From contig JAIWNE010000190.1 of the NCBI GenBank assembly GCA_025331445.1, forward strand, positions 1 to 38,901: a stretch of 38,901 nucleotides of DNA. The letters run 5' to 3'. Source of the stretch: Blakeslea trispora (lineage: Eukaryota > Mucoromycota > Mucoromycetes > Mucorales > Choanephoraceae). Under the pieces are notes generated by a model that ran no database searches, was not told the DNA's origin, and worked only from the letters and a program-made list of their open reading frames with translations. Made by a program: the position numbers and the translations under genes. Of the stretch, positions 1 to 11,066 are shown piece by piece. Position 1 is the stretch's first letter; the number at the start of each line of letters is the position of its first letter.

Positions 1-190
1 TGTCGGATACTTGGAAAAGCTCATTTTCAGCATGATCAGGAATGTTAGCTTTATCAACTGATGCAAGCATGATGGGATTTTCTTGAATCAAGTCAAGGAT
101 CTCGCTGTTAATTCGATCGGCAGTGTTATAATCCAATAAATCACAATGAAATAAATCCAAGGAATTAACCAGACTAAAGATAATGTTTTA
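1..190 (-). pseudogene. Helitron linker fragment (Rep to helicase), runs off window
   Basis: An uninterrupted minus-strand reading frame runs from about 190 to the window edge. It contains DLLDYNTADRINSEILDLIQ, which resembles the poorly conserved linker between the Rep part and the SF1 helicase part of Helitron proteins (an N-R-x-I-like core). It lies downstream of, and on the same strand as, the Helitron Rep pieces at 472-2591, about 280 bp further along, so it is probably the same decayed gene with a non-coding insert or scrambled stretch at 191-471. The helicase domain itself would lie left of the window. The assignment rests on position and weak similarity only. Confidence 0.4.
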
Positions 191-471
191 TTTACTTCAA
201 AATTGATGTGCTATTTATACTTTTCACGAAGATGATATTTCAACTGAGATTGTAAAACTTTTCTAGAGGCTTGTAGATGATTATGATAATAATAACGAAT
301 TGGATGAGAGATGAATGATGACAGTCTTGTAAAGAAGAATTACTAAAATAGAATGATTGGCCATCTGTACCTTAAACCCAGTAACTGGTAAATTATTGGC
401 AAGATGTCAGTACTGACCTTGAATGAAGGTTTATCCGAATTGAATGTCAAATGAAACAAGCTGAAGTCGAA

Positions 472-1695
472 TTAGAGAATGGTTGTGGATTCATAAGTGG
501 CTAAATACTTGATCCGTACTGTATGAATACAACAAAAAGAAGGGTTTCCTTGGTGAAATCTGTGAGACAGACGTTCATCTGTCGCCGGCTCATGGTAGAG
601 TTCATTCAATGGTAACAACTGTTGAAGCTTATGTTTCAAATCATCACAGATTGACACTTGGTAGTCTTTCCAAAGAGAAGATGGCTGTACCAATCCTCCA
701 AATGTCAAAGCAGTAACAAACAAAGAACGCAAACTCTCGCCTGAGGAGAACAGAGCTGCTTCTTCGAAACACTTGAACCACTCACGATCATCTTCTATCA
801 AATGTAAAGCCATACATGCTTCTTTGTATGTGCCAAACTGTACACCATCAACTGTTCGCAAATCAGCAAATGAAATTGAACCAGTTACTGTAGACAGCAA
901 AAGACGTAGATAGTATTTCTCGCCAGCAGCAGGACTACAGTAAGGTATTCTACCGATTGCAAAGCCTTTCTTTCTAACATTCCACGATCTTAATTCTTTG
1001 TTCCAGACAAAATGAGCAGGAAAATCAAGATATAGATACTTAGTTGCTTCTCTGTTAAGATTACAATAATCAAAATATCCCATGAGCATCGACTTGGAGC
1101 GCTTAAGAAGATCTTCTATTGACTCTCTACTTGCATTCTCAGAGAAATACACGGCTTGCTGATTCTCCAAATGTAATGCCAATTGGGTCACTGTTGAATC
1201 TTCTTCATGCACTTTGTATTCAAATATATGAGCAAAGGCTTCAGAAGGACCAATGTATCTGCCTTGCAGATACTTCTCAATTTCATCATTCGTATCACTT
1301 TGCTTGAGTGTGGTGCGATCAGAATCACCTTTGTAAACATACTTGTTGATATACTTGATGGCGGCTACTCCTTGACAACATTCAACATTTATATGTGCCT
1401 TATATCTCTTAGACAGATATGGACTGTATGGAACAATCCTTTCATTGGTCACATCGAAAGTAGAAGCTCGATTGAGCGGATGGCGAATTGAGTATGAAGT
1501 GGCAGGAGAGATGGAGGCAGTTCGCTTGTAGTTGGGATAGCCATCTTCATGAAGTATTGCGCTTTCCAAAAATCTTTTTGGAAACTCCTTTGAGCATCTC
1601 TTGATTTTGTCTTTACCAGCTACCATACATGGGCTATTAGGGTTGTGTACACCGCAAGGACCATGAACCATATTCTTGGTTACAATATCATACAA
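472..1695 (-). pseudogene. Helitron Rep/helicase protein, middle part with the two-tyrosine motif
   Basis: This 407-residue frame starts MYDIVTKNMVHGPCG, the block that directly follows the HUH region in Helitron proteins. Next come a Cys-rich CSKEFPKRF region, DGYPNYKR (residues 52-58) and AAIKYINKYVYKG (residues 111-123). In the last of these, Tyr115 and Tyr119 match the paired catalytic tyrosines of Y2-type Rep nucleases used for rolling-circle transposition. The rest is the conserved stretch before the helicase (WNVRKKGFAIGRIPYCSPAAGEKYYLR). The frame runs straight on from the piece at 1680-2591 after a one-base frameshift near 1,700-1,720. Its C-terminus decays at 472 without a helicase domain, so this copy cannot encode a working transposase. 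Confidence 0.85.
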
Positions 1696-2591
1696 CTCAG
1701 GATCGTTTTCTTTGAAGGGATTTCAGTAGAAATAACTGCATCAACCTTTTCTACGTTACTTGTGTTGTTGTTGGGCTCAAGAAACAGCAATAGATGCATA
1801 TGAGGCAGCCCTCTTTTCTGATACTCAATTGTACGAACCAATCCACGATAACGACCAAATATATGTCGATTTTTGATTTCGTAAATCAATTCTTTGGTCT
1901 TCATATCGAACACTCTTGAGACTAAGTCGGGTCTATCCGTGGCATTTTGACTAAGCAGCAACTCATCTTGAATCTCCTTCCATTTTGGATTTACAGTGAA
2001 TATAATGAACAGAGAGGGCTTGCCAAAATAACGAACTATTGCCATTGAGTTCTGGTAAAGCTTTGCCATGAATCGTGGGCTACCGGTATGACTGCTAGGT
2101 AAGATAAATCGCTTACCCAATGAGCCAAAGTCGTTGTCTGGATTTATGAGGGCATCTTCAAGGTCAGAATACATATCAGCTCTGATATCTGCCTGGTGAT
2201 TACGAAGCCAATCTAACTTGTTTTGGTCGCAAATTGCCCAAGTGTCGACCATATATTGCTGGAAAAGTCTCTTTGACAGAAAAATCACTAGGTAGTCATT
2301 CTCTCGCTGATGAAGACGATAACGATAATAGGCTCTTTGAGTTAATCGAGCCGTGGGATCGTTGCTTAATCTTAAATCCCAATTCCATCCCAAATCGCCT
2401 CTACAGAACAGCAACACATAATGTAATGGCATGTAATATACATGATTCTGATTGATGGACTGAAACGAATGGTTGCCATTGCCTTTTAAGTAAATCCAAA
2501 TGTTTCTGAAATCAGAGAGTTGGTTGATGTTTGGAATTATGCCTGCAACTTCATTTGATGTTGTGATATTTGCAGTCTCAAATAGATTCAA
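1680..2591 (-). pseudogene. Helitron Rep domain, N-terminal part with the HUH motif
   Basis: A 303-residue frame matching the Helitron_like_N region. YYMPLHYVLLFCRGDLGW corresponds to the conserved 'plhYvLlFprGe.GW' entry. YYRYRLHQRE and the FQQYMVDTWA helix follow, then LGKRFILPSSHTGSPRFM, and near the end GLPHMHLLLFLE, whose H-x-H is the metal-binding HUH motif of the nuclease. The last residues (from about SKKTILSC) are out of frame. In the shifted frame the family sequence KENDPELYDIV runs directly into the next piece, so one base has been lost near 1,715. There is no N-terminal extension and no convincing ATG (the frame opens with TTG), so the 5' part is lost or degenerate. Confidence 0.85.
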
Positions 2592-3402
2592 TGAGAGGGA
2601 ACTCGATTTTTTTATTAAAAAGAAAGAGAGCGAACTAATTCTACTGCAAGTCCATGTTGTGTTTATATATTATTTCTATCTCGGTTTCAATCAATCACTC
2701 CGTTATAATTTTATCTGTATGAGCAGTTTTCCTACTAGGATGACTAGTCACCTTAATGGAAAGATGGCTGTAGCCAGATTTCATCCCCCGCCTTGAATAA
2801 GGTGGAGATATATTGTTTACTTGATTTATATCTTGGAGAGATAATAATTATGCTCGACAAGATATGTTTAATCTTGATTAGTGTTTCAATATATCAGGCA
2901 TAACTGTTTCATACTTGTTCACTTGTTTCGTTGGATGTTAAGATCAGTTTAGATTAGGTGATAACGATAGACAAGCTCTTTGTAATTATGTCTCAGAACT
3001 ATCTTTATCCAAGTAATGATTTAGTCTTTTCTTATAATGAAATCTCTAGAATCATTGCTTGTTCTGTTAGATGCTGCTACCTTGGTATTATAAGGCCTAT
3101 GCAACCATCTTGCTATCACATGTGTCATGTCATATAGCTATTTCAAGTATTGATGAAAAGAGAGTCAATGAATATAAATCTGATCATGCTTTCAATGTGT
3201 TAGCTAGGCACATTGAACGCTTTATATATCATATCGTCGCTTTTTACCAATGCTTGTTAGATGTTTGATTTCAGGATTACCTCTGGTAATATCTGAAATG
3301 ATTTAAGTTTCCAACTTTGTGAACATTATTTGATTTATTGTTATTTTGATATTATCTGTCAAAATAACCTTTGATGATGATTAATTAAATTTCCGATTAT
3401 AA
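2592..3402. other. AT-rich spacer without a recognised gene
   Basis: About 800 bp of AT-rich sequence with stops in all frames lies between the Helitron remnant and the integrase fragment. I see no splice-supported gene, LTR ends or Helitron terminus (no clear 3' CTRR with hairpin). It presumably holds eroded ends of both flanking elements. Confidence 0.5.
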
Positions 3403-4674
3403 GTCGTTCTGGTTTCTGTATATGCCCAAATACGACACACAGAATACATCAAAAATTGTACAAAATGTGCTCGATTCAATCTAGCAAAGCACGTATTCCA
3501 TCCTCCAAAGAGTGATGCTCCCAACAATACATGGGATAAAGTCGCCATCGACTTGGGGACATTTGATGTTACAACGCCTAGAGGTAACAACTACTTGCTA
3601 GTATGCGTTGATATCTTTAGTAGATTTGTCATTCTACGAGCAATCAAGTCAAAAACAGCTCTAGACGTAGCCAAAGAATTGATCCAGATATTTTCCATCA
3701 TGGGTTACCCTAAAGTCCTACAACACGACAGAGGTTTAGAATTCTACAACGAATTACTAAAAGGGCTGCGTCAACAAATGGGCATTGAGCCTGCTCTTTC
3801 ACTACCTTACACACCAGCGGGTAACTTGGAAACTCATGTGAAGACAGCAAAATCAGTTATCTTGAAGATGTTGGATGGCTATGAAGAATCTTGGGACCTG
3901 TATGTCGAAGGTACCATGTATTTGATGAATCAACATACATCCAGATTGCACAATCACACACCATTTCAGGTGATGTTTAATCGCCAAGCGAACGATCTTA
4001 AAGATTACACCAAAGCTCTATCGAAAATGAATATCTCTGACGATATGATAGACACAGATAAGTTAAAGAAAGAAATCGAAAGTTTCAATAATTATACCAT
4101 TCCTGAAATTAGGAATCAAATCATCTAAACACAGAAAAAGGATAATGAGTACTTTGTAAAGAAACATCGAGTACTAAAAGACCCATTTCCTATAGGCGCA
4201 AAAGTGATGATAAAGAATATCGAAAACAAACGTCGCAAAACAGATGCAAATTATGAAGGCCCATTCTATGTTCATGGCTATACAAAGAATGGAAGCTATA
4301 TTCTAACAGATCGTACAGGTTCAATCCTATCTAGGAACATACCTACTTCACAAATCAAACTGATAGCAAATGAAACGAACAAATCAGATGAAAACAAAGA
4401 CATCTATGAAGTACAAGCCGTCATTAATCATAGAGAAGTCGAACCTAACGGTATCGAATACCTCACAACTTGGATTGGATATCCAGATGAACAAACCTGG
4501 CAAAAGCCAGAGGACTTTGACAGTCCTGAACCGATCAAAGAATACTGGAAAAGAAGAAACGCAAACAAACCTACAAAAACAGGCCAAATCAAGAAAATCA
4601 AAGGAACTCACAAACGCAAGATGCCGTTCAAAGAATCCAATCAATCCAAGCAACCCAAGTCATCAAGCACATAA
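3403..4674 (+). pseudogene. Ty3/chromovirus integrase with chromodomain (pol 3' fragment)
   Basis: One reading frame from 3403 to 4674 with a single TAA at 4126-4128. It holds the second half of the integrase zinc finger (NCTKCARF), then the catalytic core: first Asp in VCVDIFSRF, second Asp in QHDRGLEFYN, Glu in GNLETHVKTAK. A GPY/F module follows (YEGPFYVHGYTKNGSYIL), then a C-terminal chromodomain (YEVQAVINHREVEPNGIEYL, GYPDEQTWQKPEDF). Integrase inserts retrotransposon cDNA, and chromodomains guide it to marked chromatin. The spacing between the second Asp and the Glu is 33 residues instead of the usual 35, because two codons are missing next to the Glu, and the usual Asn after the second Asp is Arg. 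Protease, RT and RNase H are absent and no LTR was found, so this is a dead 5'-truncated copy close in sequence to the pol remnant at 11.2-14.1 kb. Confidence 0.9.
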
Positions 4675-5285
4675 TACGTACTAAGAACCTTTTTTATCCA
4701 TATTTATCTTTTTTCCTCAAGAAAGGTTTTTGATGATATGGTTTTTTAATGGGCAATCACGTACACTATCAACTACTCAAACATATAACTCAAACTCAAA
4801 CATCAAGATACAATATAATCAACAAACACAAATTCACACTCTCCAATAATTTAAGAAATTTGTCTGACTTCAAGAAAGATCAGCCTAGACACACTATGAC
4901 ATTACAAGACTCACATAATACACCACGGTCTTTATGGTGGTCCAGGGTGATGATGTATCGCATTGAACATACATCATATAATATTCGATATATTACTAAA
5001 TCAAATACAGATCTTGTTCTGTGTTATCAAACACAATTTATATTGACATCCCATCCTTGCACTGAATAAAACCCCCTCTTTAATCTTGTTTAATCTCTTG
5101 ACTTAACAGATAAATTAAGCAGATACCTTTAGCAGAGCTATTGCTTGCTATACGCCCGACAATCAAAGTACACCACGGGAGGTGAAATGTAAAAAAATTA
5201 AAAAATATGTAATACTGATGTGATTCCGATGTAAATTTGGGATTTAATGTGAATTTGATGTGAAAACGAAAATTGCTTGAAATTG
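4675..5285. other. Non-coding AT-rich spacer downstream of the integrase
   Basis: No gene recognised. A 106-codon open frame at 4749-5069 has no family features. Visible structures are a CCAC...GTGG inverted motif near 4,921-4,940 and a hairpin with arms ATGATGTAT and ATACATCAT near 4,950-4,980. From 5,171 an AT-rich stretch with repeated GATGTNA words resumes on the other side of the solo LTR (5,674-5,765), so the LTR inserted into it. Confidence 0.5.
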
Positions 5286-5290
5286 AAATA

Positions 5291-5673
5291 TGTACTGTTT
5301 GACAGCTAAAAAAAATAATAAAAAACCACAAATAGATTTAAAGGGGTTTATTCCAATACAAAAGTAAAGTGAATCTGATCTAATCCTACTTCTAAGTTAT
5401 CTCTCTTTTTATACTTTTCGAAAGCTAGGATGATTTATAATATCTAGATTATTGTTGATCGTATATTAACATGATTCCTTCGATGTCGATATCCAGAATC
5501 TATGATAGTTCAAAGTACGCATCTAAGGTGTGGCGAGAATACTAACTTGGATAGCCTTTCGATGTCAGACTCGAAATTGGAAGCGTAAAGAATAATTATT
5601 ATTATATTGAAATAGAAGGATTTGATTGGCTGATTTAAGAATATAGGTATCTATAGTTATGTAGTTCACTACA
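5291..5673 (-). mobile_element. Solo LTR, 383 bp, copy 1 (family L383)
   Basis: A 383-bp segment beginning TGTACTG and ending CACTACA, flanked by the perfect 5-bp target duplication AAATA (5286-5290 and 5674-5678). It is the reverse complement of 9934-10316, and I could find only one substitution between the two. On the minus strand it shows LTR order: a CCAAT box, then TATAAAAAGAG, then AATAAA (reverse complement at 5347-5352). No internal retrotransposon sequence adjoins it, so it is the product of LTR-LTR recombination. TG...CA ends with a 5-bp duplication fit a Ty3 or Ty1 type LTR. Confidence 0.9.
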
Positions 5674-5832
5674 AAATATACATATTTCTACATGAAAAGC
5701 GAATTACAATAAATTTTCATTAGATTTTGAATTACATGTAATTTCGTGTGATTTTGATGTAAAATTGCAACCCCATAGAATTAAATAGAGCAGTGATAGA
5801 ATACGATAAAATTCATAGAGATATTATTATTT

Positions 5833-8556
5833 TCAATGAGGCTTGCAAGACACATGAAACAAACTGTTTTGCTTGATGGATGGGATAAGGATGGCATACC
5901 CGATGATATCCTTAGTGCGTATAATAGCACTCAAGCCCTCACTAAAAAGTGCGGAAATTGTAGTGCCACTACTGACATCAGCGTTAGTTAGGAGCAAGCA
6001 AGAGTCAACAACAACAGCGTAGCATATATCTTCTGTATTGCTAGCGAACAAAGCAGTTACTTTGGCAATTTTTGTGCCTTCAGTTGACTTGTACAACACT
6101 CTGGTATCTTTTCTTCTATTAAGCATCAGCTGCTGTTCAGTCACTGACAGAAAACATGAATGAACTGCATGAAATTGATCATTTTCATCTGATAAAATCT
6201 GCATAACATCTTGCTCATCGCTACCTTGACAGATCTGGGTTGCAAGCTCAGAAACAGATAACTGCTTGAAGGTTTTGTTGATTTATTGGTCAGAGCAATG
6301 CATTGCTCTGTTGTACACATCGCTATAATGCGAAAGAACGATGTTGGCAGCATTTTCACTCGGGTGTGATTTCGAGTTAATTTGTTACTTAAACTTGCCA
6401 ATCATTCTTTCCAATGGTCTTGCACTAAAATATCTGGCCGGTCCCAGAGCTTTGATAATCATGGGGAGATGCAAAAGTAGATGTTCGTTGATGGTGAACG
6501 CCTTCACTCCAATATGAATCATCAACACTCTATGCCAGTGATCAATTAAGCTAAAGTTTGACGGTTTTCAATAGTTAATTCAAATGTAATTGTAATTACA
6601 CTCTTATAGTAAAAACCTACCTTTCGTATTCCTCTAAATCTTCGTTTGTTATAAAGTACTTCTGGGTTATACGACAGGCTTTTGATACGGATTTCAGTGC
6701 AAGGCAAACTTCTTGGGTTGCTTCTTCATCAACATAATCACCAGGGCTGACGACCTTGCCCAGTTGCCGCTTTCTGAGAATCATTTGGTCTGTATCCGCT
6801 TGTTGGTTTTCCAAGACTTCAACATAGACTGTTGGAACAACATGTAACAGAAAGTCAATGATATCTACAGCACGAGCAAAGCCTGATTTTTGTGGCATAT
6901 CTGTTAAAAAGACATTAGTGTTGCACGATTCAGGGACGAGAGAAAAAAGAAATAGCTTACCCACGAGCTCACCATCCAAACTGCTTCGAGGATTGATATC
7001 TTTGGCGTTCAAGAGAGATGCGCTCATTTGCTGACGATACTTGTTTCGAAGAAAGAATGGGTTATTCTTGCCATACTTTTGTCCATCGTCAGTTGCAAAT
7101 GACCAGATTTGCTTGCCAATATTTTGCCCCCATAGATGCATTTCATCTAGACCCCAGAATGCAGCACCATGAAAGCCATTCAACAGTGCGAAAGGCGATA
7201 CACGTTTGATGCCAGCGAATGTCTAAAATATGCTGGTAAGCAATGTTGTACATATACATATCATAATACATGTTGTTGCAATGCTTAGATCAAACTTACC
7301 TCATTTGTATTGCTAGTATTAAGAGCTTTGTATTCATCAATCTGTTTTATGGCATGCTGGCATATCTCTCCAAACTCGTCAATGTGTGGAAAATACATTC
7401 CACGCTTATAGGTGCCAGTGATATGACAAATTCGACAACCAATATAGCTGCTATGACTATGGTGACCTGCAATCTCGGCAATAGCTGGTAAGTGGCCTAT
7501 TACTGTCGACATAACAACCTGATATTAAAATTGTTCACCAGAAGAAGTCTCAACTACAAGCCCTTCAGACTCCAATACCATCAAGTCTTTGATCAATGGA
7601 AAAAGAAAGCGGAACAAATCATAAGGTTTCTTAGGACCCGTAAAACTGTAACAACAAATGTATTTTCTTCTTTGAATCTACACAATAGTCAGTCATATTG
7701 TTTAGAATAACAAAACTTAAGTACCATATTTAATGTAATTTACCTCATCTCTGGTGGAAGGTTTGTAAGAGTGAGCATAACCATCGTCATTTGAGAGCCA
7801 CCGCGCTTAAATGGATTAAAACCATCGACATAAAGAGACATATATAGCTGATGTACATCTTTCGTGAAATCTTTTCTCTGTTTAAAAAATTCACCATCAA
7901 AGAAGTCTTGTATCTTATTTATAGTAGGGTTTTGCTGACGTTTGTAAATGCTGCAGTTGTTGTTTTGAGCGTACGAAATTTTATCCCTGTTTTGCTTAGA
8001 TTCCAAGAAATGCCCTAATTGGACAGCTAAAGGGAGCTGTTTGACTGGTGCTAAGTTATCAACAGTACGAGGAAGCAAACATTTGGGATTGGTACATATG
8101 GTGGAATCATCAGTATCAAAATACATCTTGCACCCATTCTTGCACATTTTATATTCTTTTAGGCTAACGGGTGTTAATTGCTCTTTCTTAAGCTTGTCAC
8201 AGCAATAGGGGCTTAGAAGCTGTATATCACCTAGAGTAAAGGTTAAGTCAACAAATTCATAAATATAAAATATATATCATTTAAGATTGGCAGTACTTTC
8301 TATATGATCAGCAATGAAGCTATTAACCCATTTAATTATCTCCTCTTTTGCTGCTTTGGTTGTGTTGAAAGACTTGAGTAAACGATTGAATTCAATGCTC
8401 TTTTGAGAGTGAATTGGGAGTTTTTCGAAGCGACTTTTATCATTTGCTTGCAAAGTTTCTTTTGTACAAGAAAGCGCTTGCTAATCTACCGTAATCGTAT
8501 TCGGAAAGGTGCTTATTGGCTTCTTTGACAACAGGAGTGGTAGTAGATGTTCTCAT
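5833..8556 (-). pseudogene. tnp2-type (CACTA) transposase, five exons, degenerate
   Basis: Exons by eye on the minus strand are 8556-8297, 8230-7744, 7677-7300, 7222-6621 and 6550-5833. The introns are 66, 66, 77 and 70 nt (donors GTACTG, GTAAAT, GTAAGT, GTAGGT; acceptors CTCTAG, TGTGTAG, TTTTAG, CTTTAG). The protein opens MRTSTTTPVVKEANKHLSEY. It then shows a CKNGCKMYF...CTNPKC zinc-binding pair, YVDGFNPFKRGG (tnp2 'DGFnPf' motif), DLFRFLFPLIKDL, a GCRICHITG CxxC, FWGLDEMHLWG (the D-x-M-H block) and a C-terminal RPLERMIGKFK segment. A C-terminal module follows. It would cut element ends and paste the element elsewhere. Breaks are a frameshift in exon 1 near 8,460, one in exon 3 near 7,640, and two TAA codons in exon 5 (after IGKFK and after MHCSDQ). 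No terminal repeats for this element could be identified. Confidence 0.8.
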
Positions 8557-8649
8557 TTTATTATGTTTATTAAGAAAAAGGTGATGGGAAGATCAACAGA
8601 ACAACCATGGGTTAGATGATCAAATCGCGGAGTTTACAAAATCCGCAAC

Positions 8650-8979
8650 TTATTTCCAACCACATTGTATATTTTTCAGCTGTCTTCCTGAAATAAATAG
8701 TTTCTTTGCTGAATATACTATGATATCAGCTGCAATGAAGAAATCCATTCCCAAAATTACAGGTACATTTTGTTTGCTTACTACCAAGAGTTTGAACTCA
8801 TAATCTTGTTCGTCTATCTTCATGGATACCTTTGCAGATTTGTTAACTATTTCTCTGGACTTGTTTCCATATTCAATACAAGTATCAGTTTCATCTTCAA
8901 GTTTTAAGCCTAAGCCATCCGTTACTTGTCTGCTGATAGTACTGATCATGGCACCTGTGTCCACTAGCACACCCACGTT
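8650..8979 (-). pseudogene. Retroviral-type aspartic protease of a Ty3 element
   Basis: A short frame of about 109 codons with GVLVDTGAMIST (the D-T-G-A active site) and PVILGMDFFIAADI (the strand with the ILG flap-partner motif). It is in the same frame as the gag piece at 8980-9933, separated only by a TAA at 8980-8982, so gag and protease were one polyprotein. The frame ends at 8650, only 93 bp before the ATG of the tnp2-type transposase. RT does not follow here. The RT-RNase H-integrase of a matching element lies upstream at 11.2-14.1 kb. The protease would cleave the Gag-Pol precursor. Confidence 0.8.
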
Positions 8980-9933
8980 TTAATTTCTAATGTTTGTTGT
9001 TATCGCAAATCTTGTAGGATTCTCAGCGTACACGACTTCCATTGAGTGTGTAGCTACATTGATTGCATAGACTACTGCTTGTGTAGAAATAAAGTATAAT
9101 CTTTCAAAAAGATTTGATGCTTCCTCTTCCCCTTCAGTTTCGGCATTGTCTTTCACTGCTTGTGTGTTCTGTTTGACAGGCCTCCCTTTGTGGCTGTCTT
9201 TGCGCTTGTCATAGCAGTCCGCCTCTTTATGGCCTTTCTTGCCAGAGTGATTACAGTTGCCTTTGAACCGCTTGAACATCTTTTGGTTTTGGGCATTTAT
9301 GGTACCATGAATTACACCTTCCATCGGTTGTATGTTGGTAGCGTTATCACTAGCTGTGCCTTGCAGCATTAGGTTAACTGCGCCTGAAGGGCCCGACCCA
9401 AAAGTCCCCAAACGAGCAATGCGTCGTTCTTTTGCATTTTGTTCCAAACGCACACCATAAGCTACAGCTTCTTGCAAGCTCTCAGGTTCTGCCAAAGCAA
9501 TTCTATCTGCTAACACATCGTTAATAATGCGATAAAAGAAGTACAGTTGGATGTGAGTTTCTTTTGTAATTCTAGTTATTTCAATTAACAACTTAGGACC
9601 GAAGGACACCATTGATTCAGAACCCTGCTTCATAGAGTCAATATTGGCTAAGGCTCTGCTTTGAGCTTGAAGTCCCCCCCCCCCGAAGAAATCACAGAAA
9701 GCTTTTTTTGCATCTTTGAAAAAACTTGATCGAAGCTCTTCTTTTTTACCATCCCACCATAAATCCGCTGGACCTTGTAACGCCATCATGAATTTGCTTA
9801 ATGATTGTTTATTATCCCATTGATGGTAATCCATTAGTATTTCAAAAGTCAATAGCCACTCGTAAGAATCCTCCTTTTCTGTACCCTTAAAAACAGGTAC
9901 TGGATGGATTCTTTTGCGACTCTGGCTTCCCGT
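8980..9933 (-). pseudogene. Ty3 Gag, C-terminal two thirds
   Basis: Gag capsid-type sequence: the helical region LTFEILMDYHQWDNKQSLSK, LQGPADLWW (retrotrans_gag-like 'l.g.A..Ww'), then a nucleocapsid knuckle CNHSGKKGHKEADC. In the knuckle the second Cys of the CX2CX4HX4C pattern is Ser. Gag packages the element's RNA. The frame is exactly continuous with the N-terminal Gag piece at 10317-11020 once the solo LTR and one CCCGT duplication are discounted. An 11-C run at 9674-9684 codes for a Gly stretch and keeps frame, probably an expanded tract. A TAA at 8980-8982 separates it from the protease. Confidence 0.8.
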
Positions 9934-10316
9934 TGTAGTGAACTACATAACTATAGATACCTATATTCTTAAATCAGCCAATCAAATCCTTCTATTTCAA
10001 TATAATAATAATTATTCTTTACGCTTCCAATTTCGAGTCTGACATCGAAAGGCTATCCAAGTTAGTATTCTCGCCACACCTTAGATGCGTACTTTGAACT
10101 ATCATAGATTCTGGATATCGACATCGAAGGAATCATGTTAATATACGATCAACAATAATCTAGATATTATAAATCATCCTAGCTTTCGAAAAGTATAAAA
10201 AGAGAGATAACTTAGAAGTAGGATTAGATCAGATTCACTTTACTTTTGTATTGGAATAAACCCCTTTAAATCTATTTGTGGTTTTTTATTATTTTTTTTA
10301 GCTGTCAATCAGTACA
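9934..10316 (+). mobile_element. Solo LTR, 383 bp, copy 2 (family L383), inserted in gag
   Basis: It begins TGTAGTG and ends CAGTACA, and is flanked by the perfect target duplication CCCGT (9929-9933 and 10317-10321). In plus orientation it has LTR-like signals: CCAAT at 9978-9982, the TATA box TATAAAAAG at 10194-10202 and the polyadenylation signal AATAAA at 10255-10260. The likely layout is therefore a U3 of about 280 bp followed by a short R/U5. Removing it together with one CCCGT restores the gag frame exactly, which confirms both edges. It is the inverted twin of 5291-5673. Confidence 0.95.
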
Positions 10317-11020
10317 CCCGTCATTATACCATTCTCAAACATTTGTGTATTTTGAGTGTGTACAGCAAGGTATCGGTGAGTACTGCTTGACCGTTGAGTT
10401 GACGGAGTGCTATATTCCGATCCACTCTCTTCATCTGTGGCTATGTGGCGGGTCGATTGTGCGGTAATAGGTCTTTGATAAGTTTGCTTACTGATCAACT
10501 CTTCCATTTTTAAAGCGCTGTGGTTTAGTTAATCTTGGAGTTCAGTGATAATCTTCTCTTGATCGACTGTCCTTGCTTCTAATATTGACTTTGTGACTTC
10601 CAATTAATCTTTCTCATTTAAGATCAATCGTAACTTCAAATTAAAGTTTTGTTTAATTTGTGCCTCTCTGTTTTTGAGCTCAGCATCAAGTTCTGACCCT
10701 TGTCTAAGTCGAACTTCTCTCTGCTGCTCAAAGAATTGTTGGAATTCCTGTTGTACATTCATCAAGCTTTGCTCTTTTTCTACTAGAACTGCTTGTAATG
10801 CCTCATAGCGAACTCTCCATTGCCGATCTTGTTCTGCAAATCTTGCCTCTAACTCGGCTTTGACATTTACATCAAGATTCTCTAGATGATGTTGCATGCC
10901 TAGGGTGTGTTCCTGTTTAAAAACTTGCTGTTCTTGAGCATTGAGGAGGCTTTGAGCTAAATTGCTAAAGCTCCAAATATTCTCCTCCTCCCCGAACTGT
11001 TTGTTGTCTGACATTTTCAA
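10317..11020 (-). pseudogene. Ty3 Gag, N-terminal coiled-coil part
   Basis: The frame starts at ATG 11015-11013 (MSDNKQFGEE), or one codon pair earlier. It encodes a Gln/Glu-rich helical region with heptad-like spacing (EARFAEQDRQWRVRYEAL, VEKEQSLMNVQQEF), expected for a coiled coil in Gag. Two in-frame TAA codons interrupt it (near 10,604 and 10,535), both after Asp. The frame then runs through EELISKQTYQRPITAQSTR and a Ser/Thr-rich linker into the L383 solo LTR. The 5' neighbour is a primer-binding-like site and a short LTR-like segment (11,054-11,151), as expected for the start of a gag gene. Confidence 0.7.
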
Positions 11021-11053
11021 TTAAGGAATTTGTTTGTTTGTATACAAAGTTTA

Positions 11054-11065
11054 GCTTCTCTACCA
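11054..11065 (-). promoter_or_regulatory. Putative tRNA primer-binding site
   Basis: On the minus strand TGGTAGAGAAGC follows an LTR-like end (CTCTTACA) with one spacer base. A primer-binding site normally begins TGG (the complement of the tRNA 3' CCA) just inside the 5' LTR and just upstream of gag. Both conditions hold here, because gag starts at about 11,015. The match to a particular tRNA was not established. Confidence 0.4.
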
Positions 11066-11066
11066 G

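Noticed and set aside
4749..5069. 106-codon open frame after the integrase.
   Set aside because: No domain, no splice context, composition like surrounding AT-rich DNA, and it contains hairpin sequence.
9934..10316. The 383-bp repeat begins TGTAGTG and ends CAGTACA, so it might be a small CACTA-type element.
   Set aside because: Target duplications are 5 bp in both copies, not 3; ends are TG...CA; CCAAT-TATA-AATAAA order is that of an LTR; no GATGAGACG repeats are present.
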